DNA of 64,000 nucleotides from UBA1181 sp963648205 (lineage in GTDB: Bacteria > Bacteroidota > Bacteroidia > Bacteroidales > Paludibacteraceae), in contig CAVJCT010000005.1 in NCBI GenBank assembly GCA_963648205.1, positions 1 to 64,000 on the forward strand, read 5' to 3'. The first letter of the stretch is position 1, and the number at the start of each line of letters is the position of its first letter. The notes beneath the pieces are model-generated. The model was not told the DNA's origin and did not search any database. It worked only from the letters and a program-made list of their open reading frames with translations. Shown piece after piece: positions 42,416 through 51,207 of the stretch. The translations under genes and the position numbers were made by a program.

Positions 42416-43192
42416 TTAACCTGCCACCATCACATCGAATCCTTTCTTGCGGAGAGGCTCTACAATGCGCTCCATTTCAGCCTTGCTCACCTTCTCGAGG
42501 GTCTGAACGGGGGTGTCGCGATCTATCGTGTAGACCATGATCTGTTTTGGATGTGTCTTTTCAACTATCTTATACCACGCTTCCACCTCGTTAGGTAGCG
42601 TGTTGTCGATTATCTTTCCATCAACTGTTCCGCGGAGGAAGATGGTCTGCATGGTGAAATCGCCATCGAACTGCATCAACTGCTCCGTCAGATTCTCTAA
42701 ACTGTAGTGGGTTGGAATGGGCTGGTCGATTCGGTTGACAGTCTCGTTCAATCCACCGTCCACTTTGAGAATCCTGTTGTCAATCTTTCGCAATGCCTCT
42801 ACGACATTGGGAAGGTGCAACTGAGTGGCGTTTGAAAGCACACTGACTTTGCACTGAGGGTAGTATTGGTCTCTCAAGCGGACTACCTCATTGATGACAT
42901 TCAGAAAGTCGGGGTGCATCGTTGGTTCTCCATTGCCAGAGAAGGTGATGCTGTCTAAAGGGGTATTGGCAGCCTTCAGTTCGATGAGTTTCTTCTCAAG
43001 AATGTTGATTACCTCTTTTGTCTCTTCAAATCTGCCGACTGCGCCACGAGGGGTGTTGCCACACTCGCAGTAGATGCACTCGAATGTGCAGAATTTTGTG
43101 GTGAGGGGTAATAGGTTGATACCCAATGAAGTGCCTAATCGGCGACTGTGAATAGGTCCGATGAGAATGCTGTCGTAGAGATGTGCGGACAT
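42416..43192 (-). CDS. Radical SAM protein
   Basis: A 258-residue radical SAM enzyme. The cluster motif is CTFECIYCECG (CX3CX2C, about 32-42) and the glycine-rich TFSGNGEPTMH (about 82-92) is the AdoMet region, as in the MoaA-like and YfkA-like small radical SAM group. There is no second cluster domain. The start MSAHLYDSILIGPIHSRRLG is family-typical (GPIxSRRLG). It is 12 bp downstream of the sulfatase-type gene. Its reaction is unknown; proteins of this type are often annotated only as radical SAM. Confidence 0.88.
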   Translation of the reverse strand: MSAHLYDSILIGPIHSRRLGTSLGINLLPLTTKFCTFECIYCECGNTPRGAVGRFEETKEVINILEKKLIELKAANTPLDSITFSGNGEPTMHPDFLNVINEVVRLRDQYYPQCKVSVLSNATQLHLPNVVEALRKIDNRILKVDGGLNETVNRIDQPIPTHYSLENLTEQLMQFDGDFTMQTIFLRGTVDGKIIDNTLPNEVEAWYKIVEKTHPKQIMVYTIDRDTPVQTLEKVSKAEMERIVEPLRKKGFDVMVAG

Positions 43193-43204
43193 GGTGAATG
43201 GTTT

Positions 43205-45049
43205 TTATCTGTTAGACAAATCGTCGTATAATTTTTGCAGGTAGGCTTTGCCGAAGTCTACCGTCTCCTCTTTGGTGGCACGGATGATGCAGTTGCCGTC
43301 GCAGTCGTAAAGGGCAGTGTCTTGCTGCTGTACCAGTCCGAAACCGTTGTTATAGGAGAAATATGCGTAGTCAGGGTAACTATCGTCTAAGATGTCATGA
43401 CTGAAAATGAACGGTTCGCTGTCTAATCCCAACTGATTCAGCAGGGTGGCTGCAAGGTCTATTTGTCCGCAAGTCTTCGTGTAGGCTTTCATCTGGGTAG
43501 TGTCTACTGCGCCACCGAGCCATATCAATGGAATGCGGTAGCGATATGGTTCTGCGTTTGACAGACTTTCGGGGTATCGATAGGCGTGGTCGGGAAGAAG
43601 GATGATGACGGTGTTCTTCCAAATCTCCAACTTCTTATAATGTTCGATGAAGTCGCCGAGGCAACTGTCAGCGTAATGCACGGAGTTGAGGTAGGGTTGT
43701 TCGAGAACATGCGAAGGAACGTCGAACGGCTCGTGACTGTTGAGTGTCAAGATGGTTTTGAAGAAAGGCTGACTCTCTGCTGAAAGTTCGTTTTGCAGGT
43801 CATCTTTCACACGCTGAAGCAACACATGGTCGTATGCACCCCATTTCGTCGACATATCCTTATTACTGAAATCATGCTCGTTGACGATGGTTTGGTAGCC
43901 TGCCGTAACGAGGAAGGAGTGCAGGTTGGTGAAATTATCGTCTCCTCCGTAGTAGAAGGCGGTGTGATAGCCTGCCTCACGGAATTTCTGTGTGATGATC
44001 GGTGTGTTTTGTGTCTTGTTCGGATATTTCATCAGTGAGGTGGTTGGCTGGGCTGGGTAGCCGCTGAGAATGGCAACCAGACCTCTATCCGTACGGAAAC
44101 TGCTGGCAAAGAAGTTGGTGAAGACCAGTCCTTCTTCCGTGTATTTGCATAGGTTGGGAGCAACTCCAGGAACACCGCCTAACGTTTCAATGACATTCGA
44201 GCCGATGCCTTCCATCACGATTAAAACGACATTCGGACGTTCCGTATTGATAATCTGATGATGTTTTTCTGCTGATTCTGAATGATTCAACTGAGCAACC
44301 AATTGAGTCGCTTTCTCATCATCCATAAAACGATATTGCGATTTGAAATCGGTGTCGCGGGTGAGTGAGTTGATGAAATTCCATGTCGGGTTGATGGCTG
44401 CGTGGTTGACGAAGGTCGACTGACTGAAGTAGGCGTGACCAACGTTCATCGTCGAAACACTGACTCCTCCGCGGATGGCGATGAAGAGCAATCCGGCTAT
44501 CAATACTAATGGTATCGAGCAGATAAAGTCCTGACCATCAGATAGTTTTTTCTTGTTGAATATAAATCGATAGAAACGATAGCAAGCGTAGAAATAGAGG
44601 ATGACGAGGATTAACGCAGCGATACATTCTCCGAAGGTGGTACTTGCCATTGCGTCTTTAGGCGTTTTCAAGTAGAATAGTGGGGTCGAGTCGATTCTGA
44701 AGCCCCAATATTGGTAGAGAAACAGGTCTGCAATGAAAAGAATGGATAACAGGGCAAGAAAGACGTAGGTGTAGATGTCGATTGTGCGTTTCGCCCATTG
44801 GATTTTAGGAAGAAAGCAGGCAATCAGCAACAATAATAGCGGTACGACGGTGAAATAGCCTGCGGTGGAGAGATCCATCGTGAATCCATGAGGAATCGTC
44901 GCTAACAGTTCTGAGAAAGACTCTTTGGCAGATTCAGAATATTGAAAGAGCCAAAAAAGCGGTTTCTGCACGATGAAAGTGAGCACCCAGAAGGCAAAGT
45001 ATGCCACGATGAATATCAGTTTCTCTTTCAGTGCCGTTTGCTTTGCCAT
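43205..45049 (-). CDS. LTA synthase family membrane sulfatase-like protein
   Basis: A 614-residue protein with five N-terminal membrane helices (about 10-210) and a periplasmic alkaline-phosphatase/sulfatase-fold domain (about 265-600). Metal-site features include NVVLIVMEGIGSN with a Glu (about 270), the likely nucleophile Thr in SSFRTDRG, and LLPDHAYRYPE. In Gram-negative Bacteroidetes this fold probably transfers a phospho-alcohol group to glycans or lipids rather than making lipoteichoic acid. It lies in a unit of murF, a 159-aa protein, this gene and a radical SAM gene. Confidence 0.9.
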   Translation of the reverse strand: MAKQTALKEKLIFIVAYFAFWVLTFIVQKPLFWLFQYSESAKESFSELLATIPHGFTMDLSTAGYFTVVPLLLLLIACFLPKIQWAKRTIDIYTYVFLALLSILFIADLFLYQYWGFRIDSTPLFYLKTPKDAMASTTFGECIAALILVILYFYACYRFYRFIFNKKKLSDGQDFICSIPLVLIAGLLFIAIRGGVSVSTMNVGHAYFSQSTFVNHAAINPTWNFINSLTRDTDFKSQYRFMDDEKATQLVAQLNHSESAEKHHQIINTERPNVVLIVMEGIGSNVIETLGGVPGVAPNLCKYTEEGLVFTNFFASSFRTDRGLVAILSGYPAQPTTSLMKYPNKTQNTPIITQKFREAGYHTAFYYGGDDNFTNLHSFLVTAGYQTIVNEHDFSNKDMSTKWGAYDHVLLQRVKDDLQNELSAESQPFFKTILTLNSHEPFDVPSHVLEQPYLNSVHYADSCLGDFIEHYKKLEIWKNTVIILLPDHAYRYPESLSNAEPYRYRIPLIWLGGAVDTTQMKAYTKTCGQIDLAATLLNQLGLDSEPFIFSHDILDDSYPDYAYFSYNNGFGLVQQQDTALYDCDGNCIIRATKEETVDFGKAYLQKLYDDLSNR

Positions 45050-45060
45050 GTCGTGAATTT

Positions 45061-45540
45061 TTATTGGTTAAAACGACGTTCTTGGAGTATCAGAATAGCC
45101 TCGTCGCGTATGGAGTCTGGCAATGCTATCTCTCTGATTTGCAGACTTTTCAGCCATCCATTCACATCATATTCTTTGAGGGTGGAGAAGACATCTTCAA
45201 ACTCGCTGATCTCTTCGTCAGTGTAGGAAGAAGGTTCTCTATGTCTGAAACGATCCAACTCTTCGTCGTCGTAGTATTCTGCTTTTATCTGCGTGTTGAT
45301 GAGTGTTTCTCGCTCACACACAGCATGTTGACCGCAACATTCGCCCTTGGCAATGGCTTCTTGGCGAGCCTTCTCTGCCTCTTCTTTGGTGGCGTAAGTC
45401 TTCAGTTTGCGTTCGGGTTGAGGCTTTTGCTCGGTTGCAGTGTTCTCGGGTTGGCTGACCTTTTTCTTGCGTGTGTTAACGTAGATGAGGTAGCTGATGA
45501 GAATAGCTAAAAATATGACAAGAAGTATAATCGTGCGCAT
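45061..45540 (-). CDS. Uncharacterised single-helix membrane protein, 159 aa
   Basis: An N-terminal membrane helix (about 3-21) is followed by a Lys/Glu/Gln-rich linker, a short KLKTYATKEEAEKARQEA helix, and GECCGQHAVCE (about 66-76), a compact four-residue Cys/His cluster that could bind metal or take part in redox chemistry. The rest is acidic and helical. I recognise the CCGQH-type motif as recurring in Bacteroidetes proteins of this size but cannot name a function. It lies 11 bp before the sulfatase-type gene and 29 bp after murF. Confidence 0.7.
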   Translation of the reverse strand: MRTIILLVIFLAILISYLIYVNTRKKKVSQPENTATEQKPQPERKLKTYATKEEAEKARQEAIAKGECCGQHAVCERETLINTQIKAEYYDDEELDRFRHREPSSYTDEEISEFEDVFSTLKEYDVNGWLKSLQIREIALPDSIRDEAILILQERRFNQ

Positions 45541-45569
45541 TGTTTCTGCTTTGAATTTTTACGCCAAAG

Positions 45570-46856
45570 TTAAACAAAAGGAAGACAATCTACCAACTTC
45601 ATACTGTTCGATCCTTTGATGAGGACGAGTCTGCCTGTTAATGGTGATTGTTCCAAATATTGGTTGAGCAATGTTACATTGTCGAATTTCTTTGCCTTTG
45701 CACAGTTCGTTTTTGCGAAATTCTCACCCACCAAGAAAATCTCGGTAAGGTCTGACGCACTCAGTTTGTCTGCTATTTTCTGGTGCTCTGTTTCGCTTTC
45801 CGTGCCTAACTCCTTCATATCGCCCAAAATGACGGTTTTGTTTCCGTGGTTGATTTGAAGGAAATTATCGAGAGATGCGTTCATGCTGGTTGGGTTGGCA
45901 TTGTAGGCATCGATGATGAGTTCGTTCTTCTCTGTTTTTTTGAATTGCGAACGGTTGTTTGTTGGAGTGTACGATTCGAGAGCCGTTACGATGTCAGCTT
46001 CGTTCACTTCGAATTTCAGTCCGACGGCGATGGCAGCAAGAACATTCTCGAAATTGTATCGACCGATGAGTTGGGTGTGGATTTCGTGTCCTCTCCAACG
46101 GATGATCAAGTAAGGGTCGGACGAGAGAATCTCTGCCGTCGTGGTAGAACCTTGACCGTAAGGAATTGTGTTAAGAGAGCGGTTGGCAGCCTCGCGAGAT
46201 AGAATCTCGTTTGCTTGGTTGACAAATGCCGTTCCGTTATGATCTTTCAGAAAATCGTAGAGTTCACATTTCGTGCGGATGACACCCTCGAAAGAGCCGA
46301 ATCCTGCGATGTGTGCTTTCCCCACATTGGTGATGACACCGAAATTTGGTTCAGCGATGTTGACGAGAGTTTTGATCTCGCCGGGGTGGTTAGCTCCCAT
46401 TTCGATGATTGCCACTTGATGTTCCTTTTTCAGTTGAAGGAGCGTCATAGGCACGCCGATATGGTTGTTGAGGTTACCTTGCGTGTAGAGCAGGTTGAAT
46501 TTTTGTTTAAGTACGGCAGCGGTGAGTTCTTTCGTCGTTGTTTTTCCGTTCGTTCCAGTAACACCGATGATAGGAGTGCCGAGTGTCTCTCTGTGTTTGC
46601 GAGCCAGTTGTTGCAAAGTCTTCAGAGTGTTTTCCACGAAGAAGATACGTTGGTTGTCTGCGATACCCGGTTCGTCGACGATAGCGTAGGCGCAGCCCTT
46701 TTCGATGGTCTCTTTAGCGAAGAGGTTGCCGTTGAATTTCTCACCCTTTAAGGCGAAGAAGATTGAGCCGGCAGGGCAATTACGGCTGTCGGTGGTTATT
46801 GTGGAGTGTTTGGAAAAAAGGTCATAAAGACGATCCAATTCAATGATGCTATCCAT
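45570..46856 (-). CDS. murF: UDP-N-acetylmuramoyl-tripeptide:D-alanyl-D-alanine ligase
   Basis: A 428-residue Mur ligase for the last cytoplasmic peptidoglycan precursor step. The ATP-binding loop GVTGTNGKTTTKE (about 96-108) and central motifs NNHIGVPMTLL, EMGANHPGEI and DAYNANPTSM (about 314-323) identify MurF within the family. Length is slightly below E. coli MurF, as usual in Bacteroidales. It is the first gene after the terminator that closes the PorK/GldK-like gene. Confidence 0.94.
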   Translation of the reverse strand: MDSIIELDRLYDLFSKHSTITTDSRNCPAGSIFFALKGEKFNGNLFAKETIEKGCAYAIVDEPGIADNQRIFFVENTLKTLQQLARKHRETLGTPIIGVTGTNGKTTTKELTAAVLKQKFNLLYTQGNLNNHIGVPMTLLQLKKEHQVAIIEMGANHPGEIKTLVNIAEPNFGVITNVGKAHIAGFGSFEGVIRTKCELYDFLKDHNGTAFVNQANEILSREAANRSLNTIPYGQGSTTTAEILSSDPYLIIRWRGHEIHTQLIGRYNFENVLAAIAVGLKFEVNEADIVTALESYTPTNNRSQFKKTEKNELIIDAYNANPTSMNASLDNFLQINHGNKTVILGDMKELGTESETEHQKIADKLSASDLTEIFLVGENFAKTNCAKAKKFDNVTLLNQYLEQSPLTGRLVLIKGSNSMKLVDCLPFV

Positions 46857-46913
46857 TTTGTTTAAGATTAACTGCTACGAAGTTAAAAACAATTTGTGAG
46901 AATAGAAAAAGAA

Positions 46914-46940
46914 GAAGCCCCTCGTTGAAGGGGCTTCTCT
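46914..46940 (-). terminator. Hairpin terminator after the PorK/GldK-like gene
   Basis: GAAGCCCCT (46914-46922) pairs with AGGGGCTTC (46929-46937); on the minus strand a TTCTTCTTTTTC tract follows. Confidence 0.85.
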
Positions 46941-46959
46941 CAATTCTATAGGTATCACA

Positions 46960-48519
46960 TTATCTTACGTCGCCATCCTCAGCACCTACCTTACTCATAG
47001 CGCAACGGAATCCGATATCACTTCTTGATTCTGTTTGCTCCAAGTAACGTCTTTGGCCTGGGTTCAACCAGTAAGCGCGGTCTTTCCAACCACCACCTTT
47101 GTAAACGCGAGTTGTGTTAGAAATCTTAGATGTCAACATACCCTCAGCGTCGCTATCTGGATCATACAATTTCTTAGTTGCGATGTCTGGGTCAGCGATA
47201 ACTTTCCATTGTGAACGATCCAAAGCAGATTGAGGATCACCATCACGGTAGTTACGAACATCCAACTTAGCATATTTCTCTAACTCAGTATCTTTAGATA
47301 CAGGGTAGTCGAATACTACGCGACCGAGGCTATCGATCTTAGGAACACGAACGTTTTGACCGTCAACTGTGCTCTCTTCCATTACAGGGTTCTTGTATTC
47401 GTTACCACGGAATGGGTTGTACTCTTGAACATCGTCGCTTGACAATACACGGTAAACATCCAAAACCCACTCGTTAACGTTACCAGCCATACAGTACAAA
47501 CCGAACTCATTTGGCCAGAAAGCGTCTACTGGAGAAGTGATAGTAGAGTGGTCATTCAACTTACCTCCCATACCCATCATATCACCACGTCCACGGACGA
47601 AGTTAGCGTACATTTCACCTTTAACCTTCTTAGAAGGGTTACGCATCTGGTGACCATACCAAGGATAGATTTTCTTCTCCTCGTAGTTCTCTTCACCTTC
47701 GATAGACTTAGTACCGTAAGCAGCGTACTCCCACTCAGCTTCGGTTGGGAGACGGAACTTCGGCATCAAGATACCATCAGACATGTTAACACGTCTTGCG
47801 TTTCCGTAAACGTCAGTTACAGGCTTCTTACCTTCAGTTGGCTTGTAGTCTGACTTCCAGAGGTATTTGTTTGTATTGAATACTTGATTTTGAGCGATGT
47901 CGTTAGCATCAGTGTTACCCTTCAATGCTTGGAAATCAGTGTATTGGATAACTCCTGCGTCGGCCATTCTCATCTCGTTTACACGGTCAGTACGCCACTC
48001 AGCGAAGTTAACACATTGTTCCCAGGAAACACCTACAACTGGATACCAGTTATAAGCAACGTGGGTGAAGTAGAAATCCAAATAAGGCTCGTTGTAAGCC
48101 AATTCCTCACGCCAAACCAAAGTGTCAGGGTAAGCGGCTGCAACGATTTCAGGAGTATTGTGGAATACATTTCCCATCCAGTGTAAATACTCACGCCAGT
48201 TTACGTTGCTTACTTCATATTGGTCCATGTAGAAAGAAGCAACTGTTACTCTTCTTGGAATATTGTTCCAGTCGCCGATGACATCCTCGATAACACGACC
48301 TTGAGTGAAAGTACCACCTTCTACGAATACCATTCCTGGAGGGGTCTCTTGCTCGTAATCGTTAGTTACTTGGAATCCACCGTTTTCTTTGTCGTTATAT
48401 TTCCAACCGGTGATGTTTGATGACGTCGAATCCTTCAGTTTCTTCTCCCCACAAGAGGACAAGGCGATTCCAGCAATCATCAACGCCAACGCTGTCTTTA
48501 ATAAACCTATGTGTCTCAT
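46960..48519 (-). CDS. PorK/GldK-like SUMF1-domain lipoprotein (T9SS component)
   Basis: A 519-residue lipoprotein with signal peptide and lipobox (ALSSC, Cys23) and a formylglycine-generating-enzyme-like SUMF1 domain (about 60-510). Typical segments are GMVFVEGGTFTQG, YEVSNVNWREYL, RLPTEAEWEYAAYG, CMAGNVNEWVLDVY and VYKGGGWKDRAYW. This matches GldK/PorK, which forms an outer membrane-associated ring with PorN in the type IX secretion system. The catalytic Cys pair of true SUMF1 is not evident. porL, porM and porN, normally downstream, are absent here: a terminator and murF follow. It could therefore be a PorK paralogue or a GldJ-like protein. Confidence 0.75.
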   Translation of the reverse strand: MRHIGLLKTALALMIAGIALSSCGEKKLKDSTSSNITGWKYNDKENGGFQVTNDYEQETPPGMVFVEGGTFTQGRVIEDVIGDWNNIPRRVTVASFYMDQYEVSNVNWREYLHWMGNVFHNTPEIVAAAYPDTLVWREELAYNEPYLDFYFTHVAYNWYPVVGVSWEQCVNFAEWRTDRVNEMRMADAGVIQYTDFQALKGNTDANDIAQNQVFNTNKYLWKSDYKPTEGKKPVTDVYGNARRVNMSDGILMPKFRLPTEAEWEYAAYGTKSIEGEENYEEKKIYPWYGHQMRNPSKKVKGEMYANFVRGRGDMMGMGGKLNDHSTITSPVDAFWPNEFGLYCMAGNVNEWVLDVYRVLSSDDVQEYNPFRGNEYKNPVMEESTVDGQNVRVPKIDSLGRVVFDYPVSKDTELEKYAKLDVRNYRDGDPQSALDRSQWKVIADPDIATKKLYDPDSDAEGMLTSKISNTTRVYKGGGWKDRAYWLNPGQRRYLEQTESRSDIGFRCAMSKVGAEDGDVR

Positions 48520-48705
48520 AGCACTTTAGTATAAGATAATGTTTTATTTTTCTGTCTTTTACAACTTTGTTTCACTCTCTCTATGCGTCTTGAACGTCTT
48601 TTCATCCTCAGCAATTATCACCTCTTCTTGACTCCTCTCAACCGATTGTGTCGGTTGTCGCTTCAATTCAGTACGTTCAAGTAGTGGGCAAAGATATATA
48701 TTTTC

Positions 48706-48713
48706 TATCTTTG
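48706..48713 (+). promoter_or_regulatory. -7 box of the folP-cdaA operon
   Basis: TATCTTTG, a full match to TAnnTTTG, 75 bp before the folP start. The rest of the 270-bp gap between the divergent PorK/GldK-like and folP genes shows nothing else I can name. Confidence 0.5.
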
Positions 48714-48788
48714 CAAAAAGATTTAGTTCTTATTTTTTCACTTTTTTTAATACTTCGATTTTCAAAAGTGTCAGAAATCTTTTATCTA

Positions 48789-49589
48789 ATGGAGAAAATT
48801 GTCAATAAGTCAAACGGATATGAGTGTAAAAGTCCGGTGGTAATGGGAATTGTGAACGTTACGCCTGACTCGTTTTTCTCGGGCTCTCGCTGTGAGTCTG
48901 AGGAGGTTCTTCTCGAAAAAGTCGCTATACATATTAATAATGGTGCTTCTATTATTGATGTGGGGGCTTGCTCGACGAGACCTGGCTCGACGGCTGTTTC
49001 GGAAGAAGAGGAGATGGATCGACTTTTGCCGGCAGTGTTTGCGATTCGGGAAAAATATCCTGATGTGCCGATTTCTGTTGATACTTTCCGTGGAGAAGTG
49101 GCAAAAAGGGCGGTCGAAGAGTGCGGTGCGGACATTATTAATGATGTGTACGCATTCGATAGGGATGAGAAGATGTTAGAAGTGGTGGCTCAGTTGAATG
49201 TACCTTATATATTAATGCATTATGGTGAGGTTGAAGGTGATGTTGTGGCATCGGTAAGGGCATTTTTTGAGAAAAAATTGCGAATTTTGCACGACAAAGG
49301 TGTGAAAGAGATCATTCTGGATCCAGGCTATGGGTTTGGAAAGACGATGGAGCAGAATTTTGAGTTGTTGTCGCGGCAGGCGGAGTTGAAGAGTCTGGAT
49401 TTGCCTATCTTGGCAGGGCTTTCACGCAAAAGGATGGTGTGGCAGACATTGGGATGCACGCCAGAGACGGCTTTGAATGGCACGACGGTGTTGAATGTGG
49501 TGGCATTGCAGCAAGGAGCGTCGATTTTGCGAGTTCACGATAGTAGAGAGGCGTATGAGGCGATTCAACTTGTGAAGTTATGTCGTTGA
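48789..49589 (+). CDS. folP: Dihydropteroate synthase
   Basis: A 266-residue TIM-barrel enzyme joining p-aminobenzoate to hydroxymethyl-dihydropterin pyrophosphate in folate synthesis. Signature 1, MGIVNVTPDSFFSGS, starts about residue 21; signature 2, IIDVGACSTRPGS, near 57; further blocks are ILDPGYGFGKT and LAGLSRKRM. I start it at the Met at 48789 because the 47 upstream in-frame codons are unlike the family and overlap the promoter. It is the first gene before cdaA, a common pairing in Bacteroidales. Confidence 0.93.
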   Translation: MEKIVNKSNGYECKSPVVMGIVNVTPDSFFSGSRCESEEVLLEKVAIHINNGASIIDVGACSTRPGSTAVSEEEEMDRLLPAVFAIREKYPDVPISVDTFRGEVAKRAVEECGADIINDVYAFDRDEKMLEVVAQLNVPYILMHYGEVEGDVVASVRAFFEKKLRILHDKGVKEIILDPGYGFGKTMEQNFELLSRQAELKSLDLPILAGLSRKRMVWQTLGCTPETALNGTTVLNVVALQQGASILRVHDSREAYEAIQLVKLCR

Positions 49590-49653
49590 CTGTCAGATAA
49601 ATAAAAAAGGAAATAGAGTATCTCCAAGATAAAGGTAGGAATAGAATAAAAGT

Positions 49654-50433
49654 ATGCGGTTTGAAGTTCGTTTTACGGATATCGTAGATATTGTGCTGGT
49701 GGCGATTTTGCTCTACAAGGCGCATAGGATGTTACGAAACTCGTCTGCCAACAGGGTTTTCTTCGGAATTTTGATTTTCGTAGTGGCTTGGTTGGTGGTC
49801 AATTTCGTGTTGGAGATGCAGTTGTTGGGCAGTTTGATGAACCAGATCGTCAACGTGGGAGTGATTGCGTTGATTGTGCTGTTTCAAGACGAGATACGGC
49901 GTTTCCTCTCGATGTTGGGATCGCGCGAGAATTTCATCTTGCGGACGATCGGTCGTTTCTTCCACAATAAAACGCCGAAGATGGAGGAGAGCATTGCAAT
50001 GCAGATTGTGATTGCGTGCAAGAATATGGCGAAAGGCAAGGTGGGTGCGTTGATAGTTCTGAAGCATGGCGACGATTTGAAGAGCATTGAGGTGACGGGA
50101 GAGAAGATTGACGCGGTGATCAGTTCACGATTGATAGAAAATATTTTCTTTAAGAATTCGCCTTTGCACGATGGAGCGATGATTATCGCGGGCGGAAAGA
50201 TAGCGAGTGCGGGATGTATTTTGCCTGTCTCGCATAGTGTGTCGATACCGAAAGAGTGCGGTTTGCGCCATAGGGCGGCGTTGGGAATCTCGGAGAAGAC
50301 CGATGCATTGGTGGTGATTGTTTCGGAGGAGACGGGAAATATATCAGTGGCGAAAAGAGGTAATTTGGTGGTAAACATAACGCCGAAGGAGTTGGAGATG
50401 ACGCTTTCTGGCAACACGATAAAACGAGAATAG
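49654..50433 (+). CDS. cdaA: Diadenylate cyclase CdaA
   Basis: A 259-residue membrane-bound DAC enzyme that makes c-di-AMP from two ATP. Three N-terminal membrane helices (about 5-80) are followed by the DisA_N catalytic domain with NSPLHDGAMII (about 171-181) and GLRHRAALGIS (about 206-216), the DGA and RHR motifs that bind ATP and metal. It lies between folP and an ABC ATPase. No CdaR regulator follows, as expected for this phylum. Confidence 0.93.
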   Translation: MRFEVRFTDIVDIVLVAILLYKAHRMLRNSSANRVFFGILIFVVAWLVVNFVLEMQLLGSLMNQIVNVGVIALIVLFQDEIRRFLSMLGSRENFILRTIGRFFHNKTPKMEESIAMQIVIACKNMAKGKVGALIVLKHGDDLKSIEVTGEKIDAVISSRLIENIFFKNSPLHDGAMIIAGGKIASAGCILPVSHSVSIPKECGLRHRAALGISEKTDALVVIVSEETGNISVAKRGNLVVNITPKELEMTLSGNTIKRE

Positions 50434-50439
50434 ACGGAT

Positions 50440-51126
50440 ATGGAAGAGGTTGTAAATCAGAAAGATACGATTATACGAGTAGAAGTCTTGTCGAAGTCGT
50501 TCGGGACGTTGCAAGTGTTGAAGAATGTGTCGTTGACGGTAGAGAGAGGCGAGTTTGTGTCTATTATCGGTCAGAGTGGCGCTGGAAAAACGACGCTGTT
50601 GCAGATCATCGGTACGTTGGACAAACCCGATTCTGGCAAGGTGTATTTGCATGGGTCGTCGGTGTTTGATTTGAAGGAGAAAGAGATGGCTGCCTTTCGT
50701 AATCAGCATATCGGTTTTGTCTTTCAGTTTCATCAGTTGTTGCCTGAGTTCACGGCGTTGGAGAATGTGATGATGCCAGCGTTGATAGCAAAGAAGACGA
50801 AAGCGGAGGCAGAGAAATCGGCGAAGGAACTGATTGATTTCTTGGGACTTAGCGACAGGATGGAGCATAAACCCAACGAACTTTCAGGAGGTGAGCGGCA
50901 GAGAATAGCCGTTGCTCGAGCGTTGGTGAATAAGCCTGATGTTTTGTTAGCAGACGAGCCGTCGGGAAGTTTGGACACGAAGAACAAAGCCGAGTTGCAC
51001 AAGTTGTTTATGAAGTTGCGAGACGAACTCAATCAGACGTTGGTGGTGGTAACCCACGATATGGATATGGCGAACGTATCAGACCGTGTTTTGAAGATGG
51101 CAGATGGGCAGATTGTAGCGGAATAG
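50440..51126 (+). CDS. ABC transporter ATP-binding protein, LolD/MacB type
   Basis: A 228-residue ABC ATPase with Walker A GQSGAGKTT (about 45-53), Q-loop FVFQFHQLLPE, signature LSGGERQR (about 148-155), Walker B VLLADEPSGSLD and H-loop VVVTHDMDMA. These features fit the LolD/MacB/FtsE group, which works with permeases for lipoprotein release or extrusion. No permease gene is adjacent. It starts 6 bp after cdaA, so they are cotranscribed. Right behind it the first repeat of the Fic cassette begins. Confidence 0.9.
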   Translation: MEEVVNQKDTIIRVEVLSKSFGTLQVLKNVSLTVERGEFVSIIGQSGAGKTTLLQIIGTLDKPDSGKVYLHGSSVFDLKEKEMAAFRNQHIGFVFQFHQLLPEFTALENVMMPALIAKKTKAEAEKSAKELIDFLGLSDRMEHKPNELSGGERQRIAVARALVNKPDVLLADEPSGSLDTKNKAELHKLFMKLRDELNQTLVVVTHDMDMANVSDRVLKMADGQIVAE

Positions 51127-51127
51127 T

Positions 51128-51207
51128 CTTAATCGACAAAAATTGTAAAAACAGTGCGCTTAACCGACAAAAATGGTATCTTTGGCTTCCTTAATCGACA
51201 AAAATGG
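51128..51207 (+). repeat. Upstream 80-bp repeat with promoter and start codon of the Fic fusion
   Basis: Three direct units CTTAATCGACAAAAATGG-like (51128-51145, 51159-51176, 51190-51207) recur at exactly 31-bp steps, about three DNA turns. A -7 box TATCTTTG (51177-51184) sits between units 2 and 3, and the gene's ATG (51204) is the end of unit 3. All 80 bp recur without a mismatch at 52675-52754, after the gene. Confidence 0.9.

Noticed and set aside
51128..51207. CRISPR-like array (three similar units at regular spacing)
   Set aside because: Only three units, 13-bp gaps, a promoter and the gene start codon lie inside, and the whole block recurs unchanged after the gene. No cas genes.
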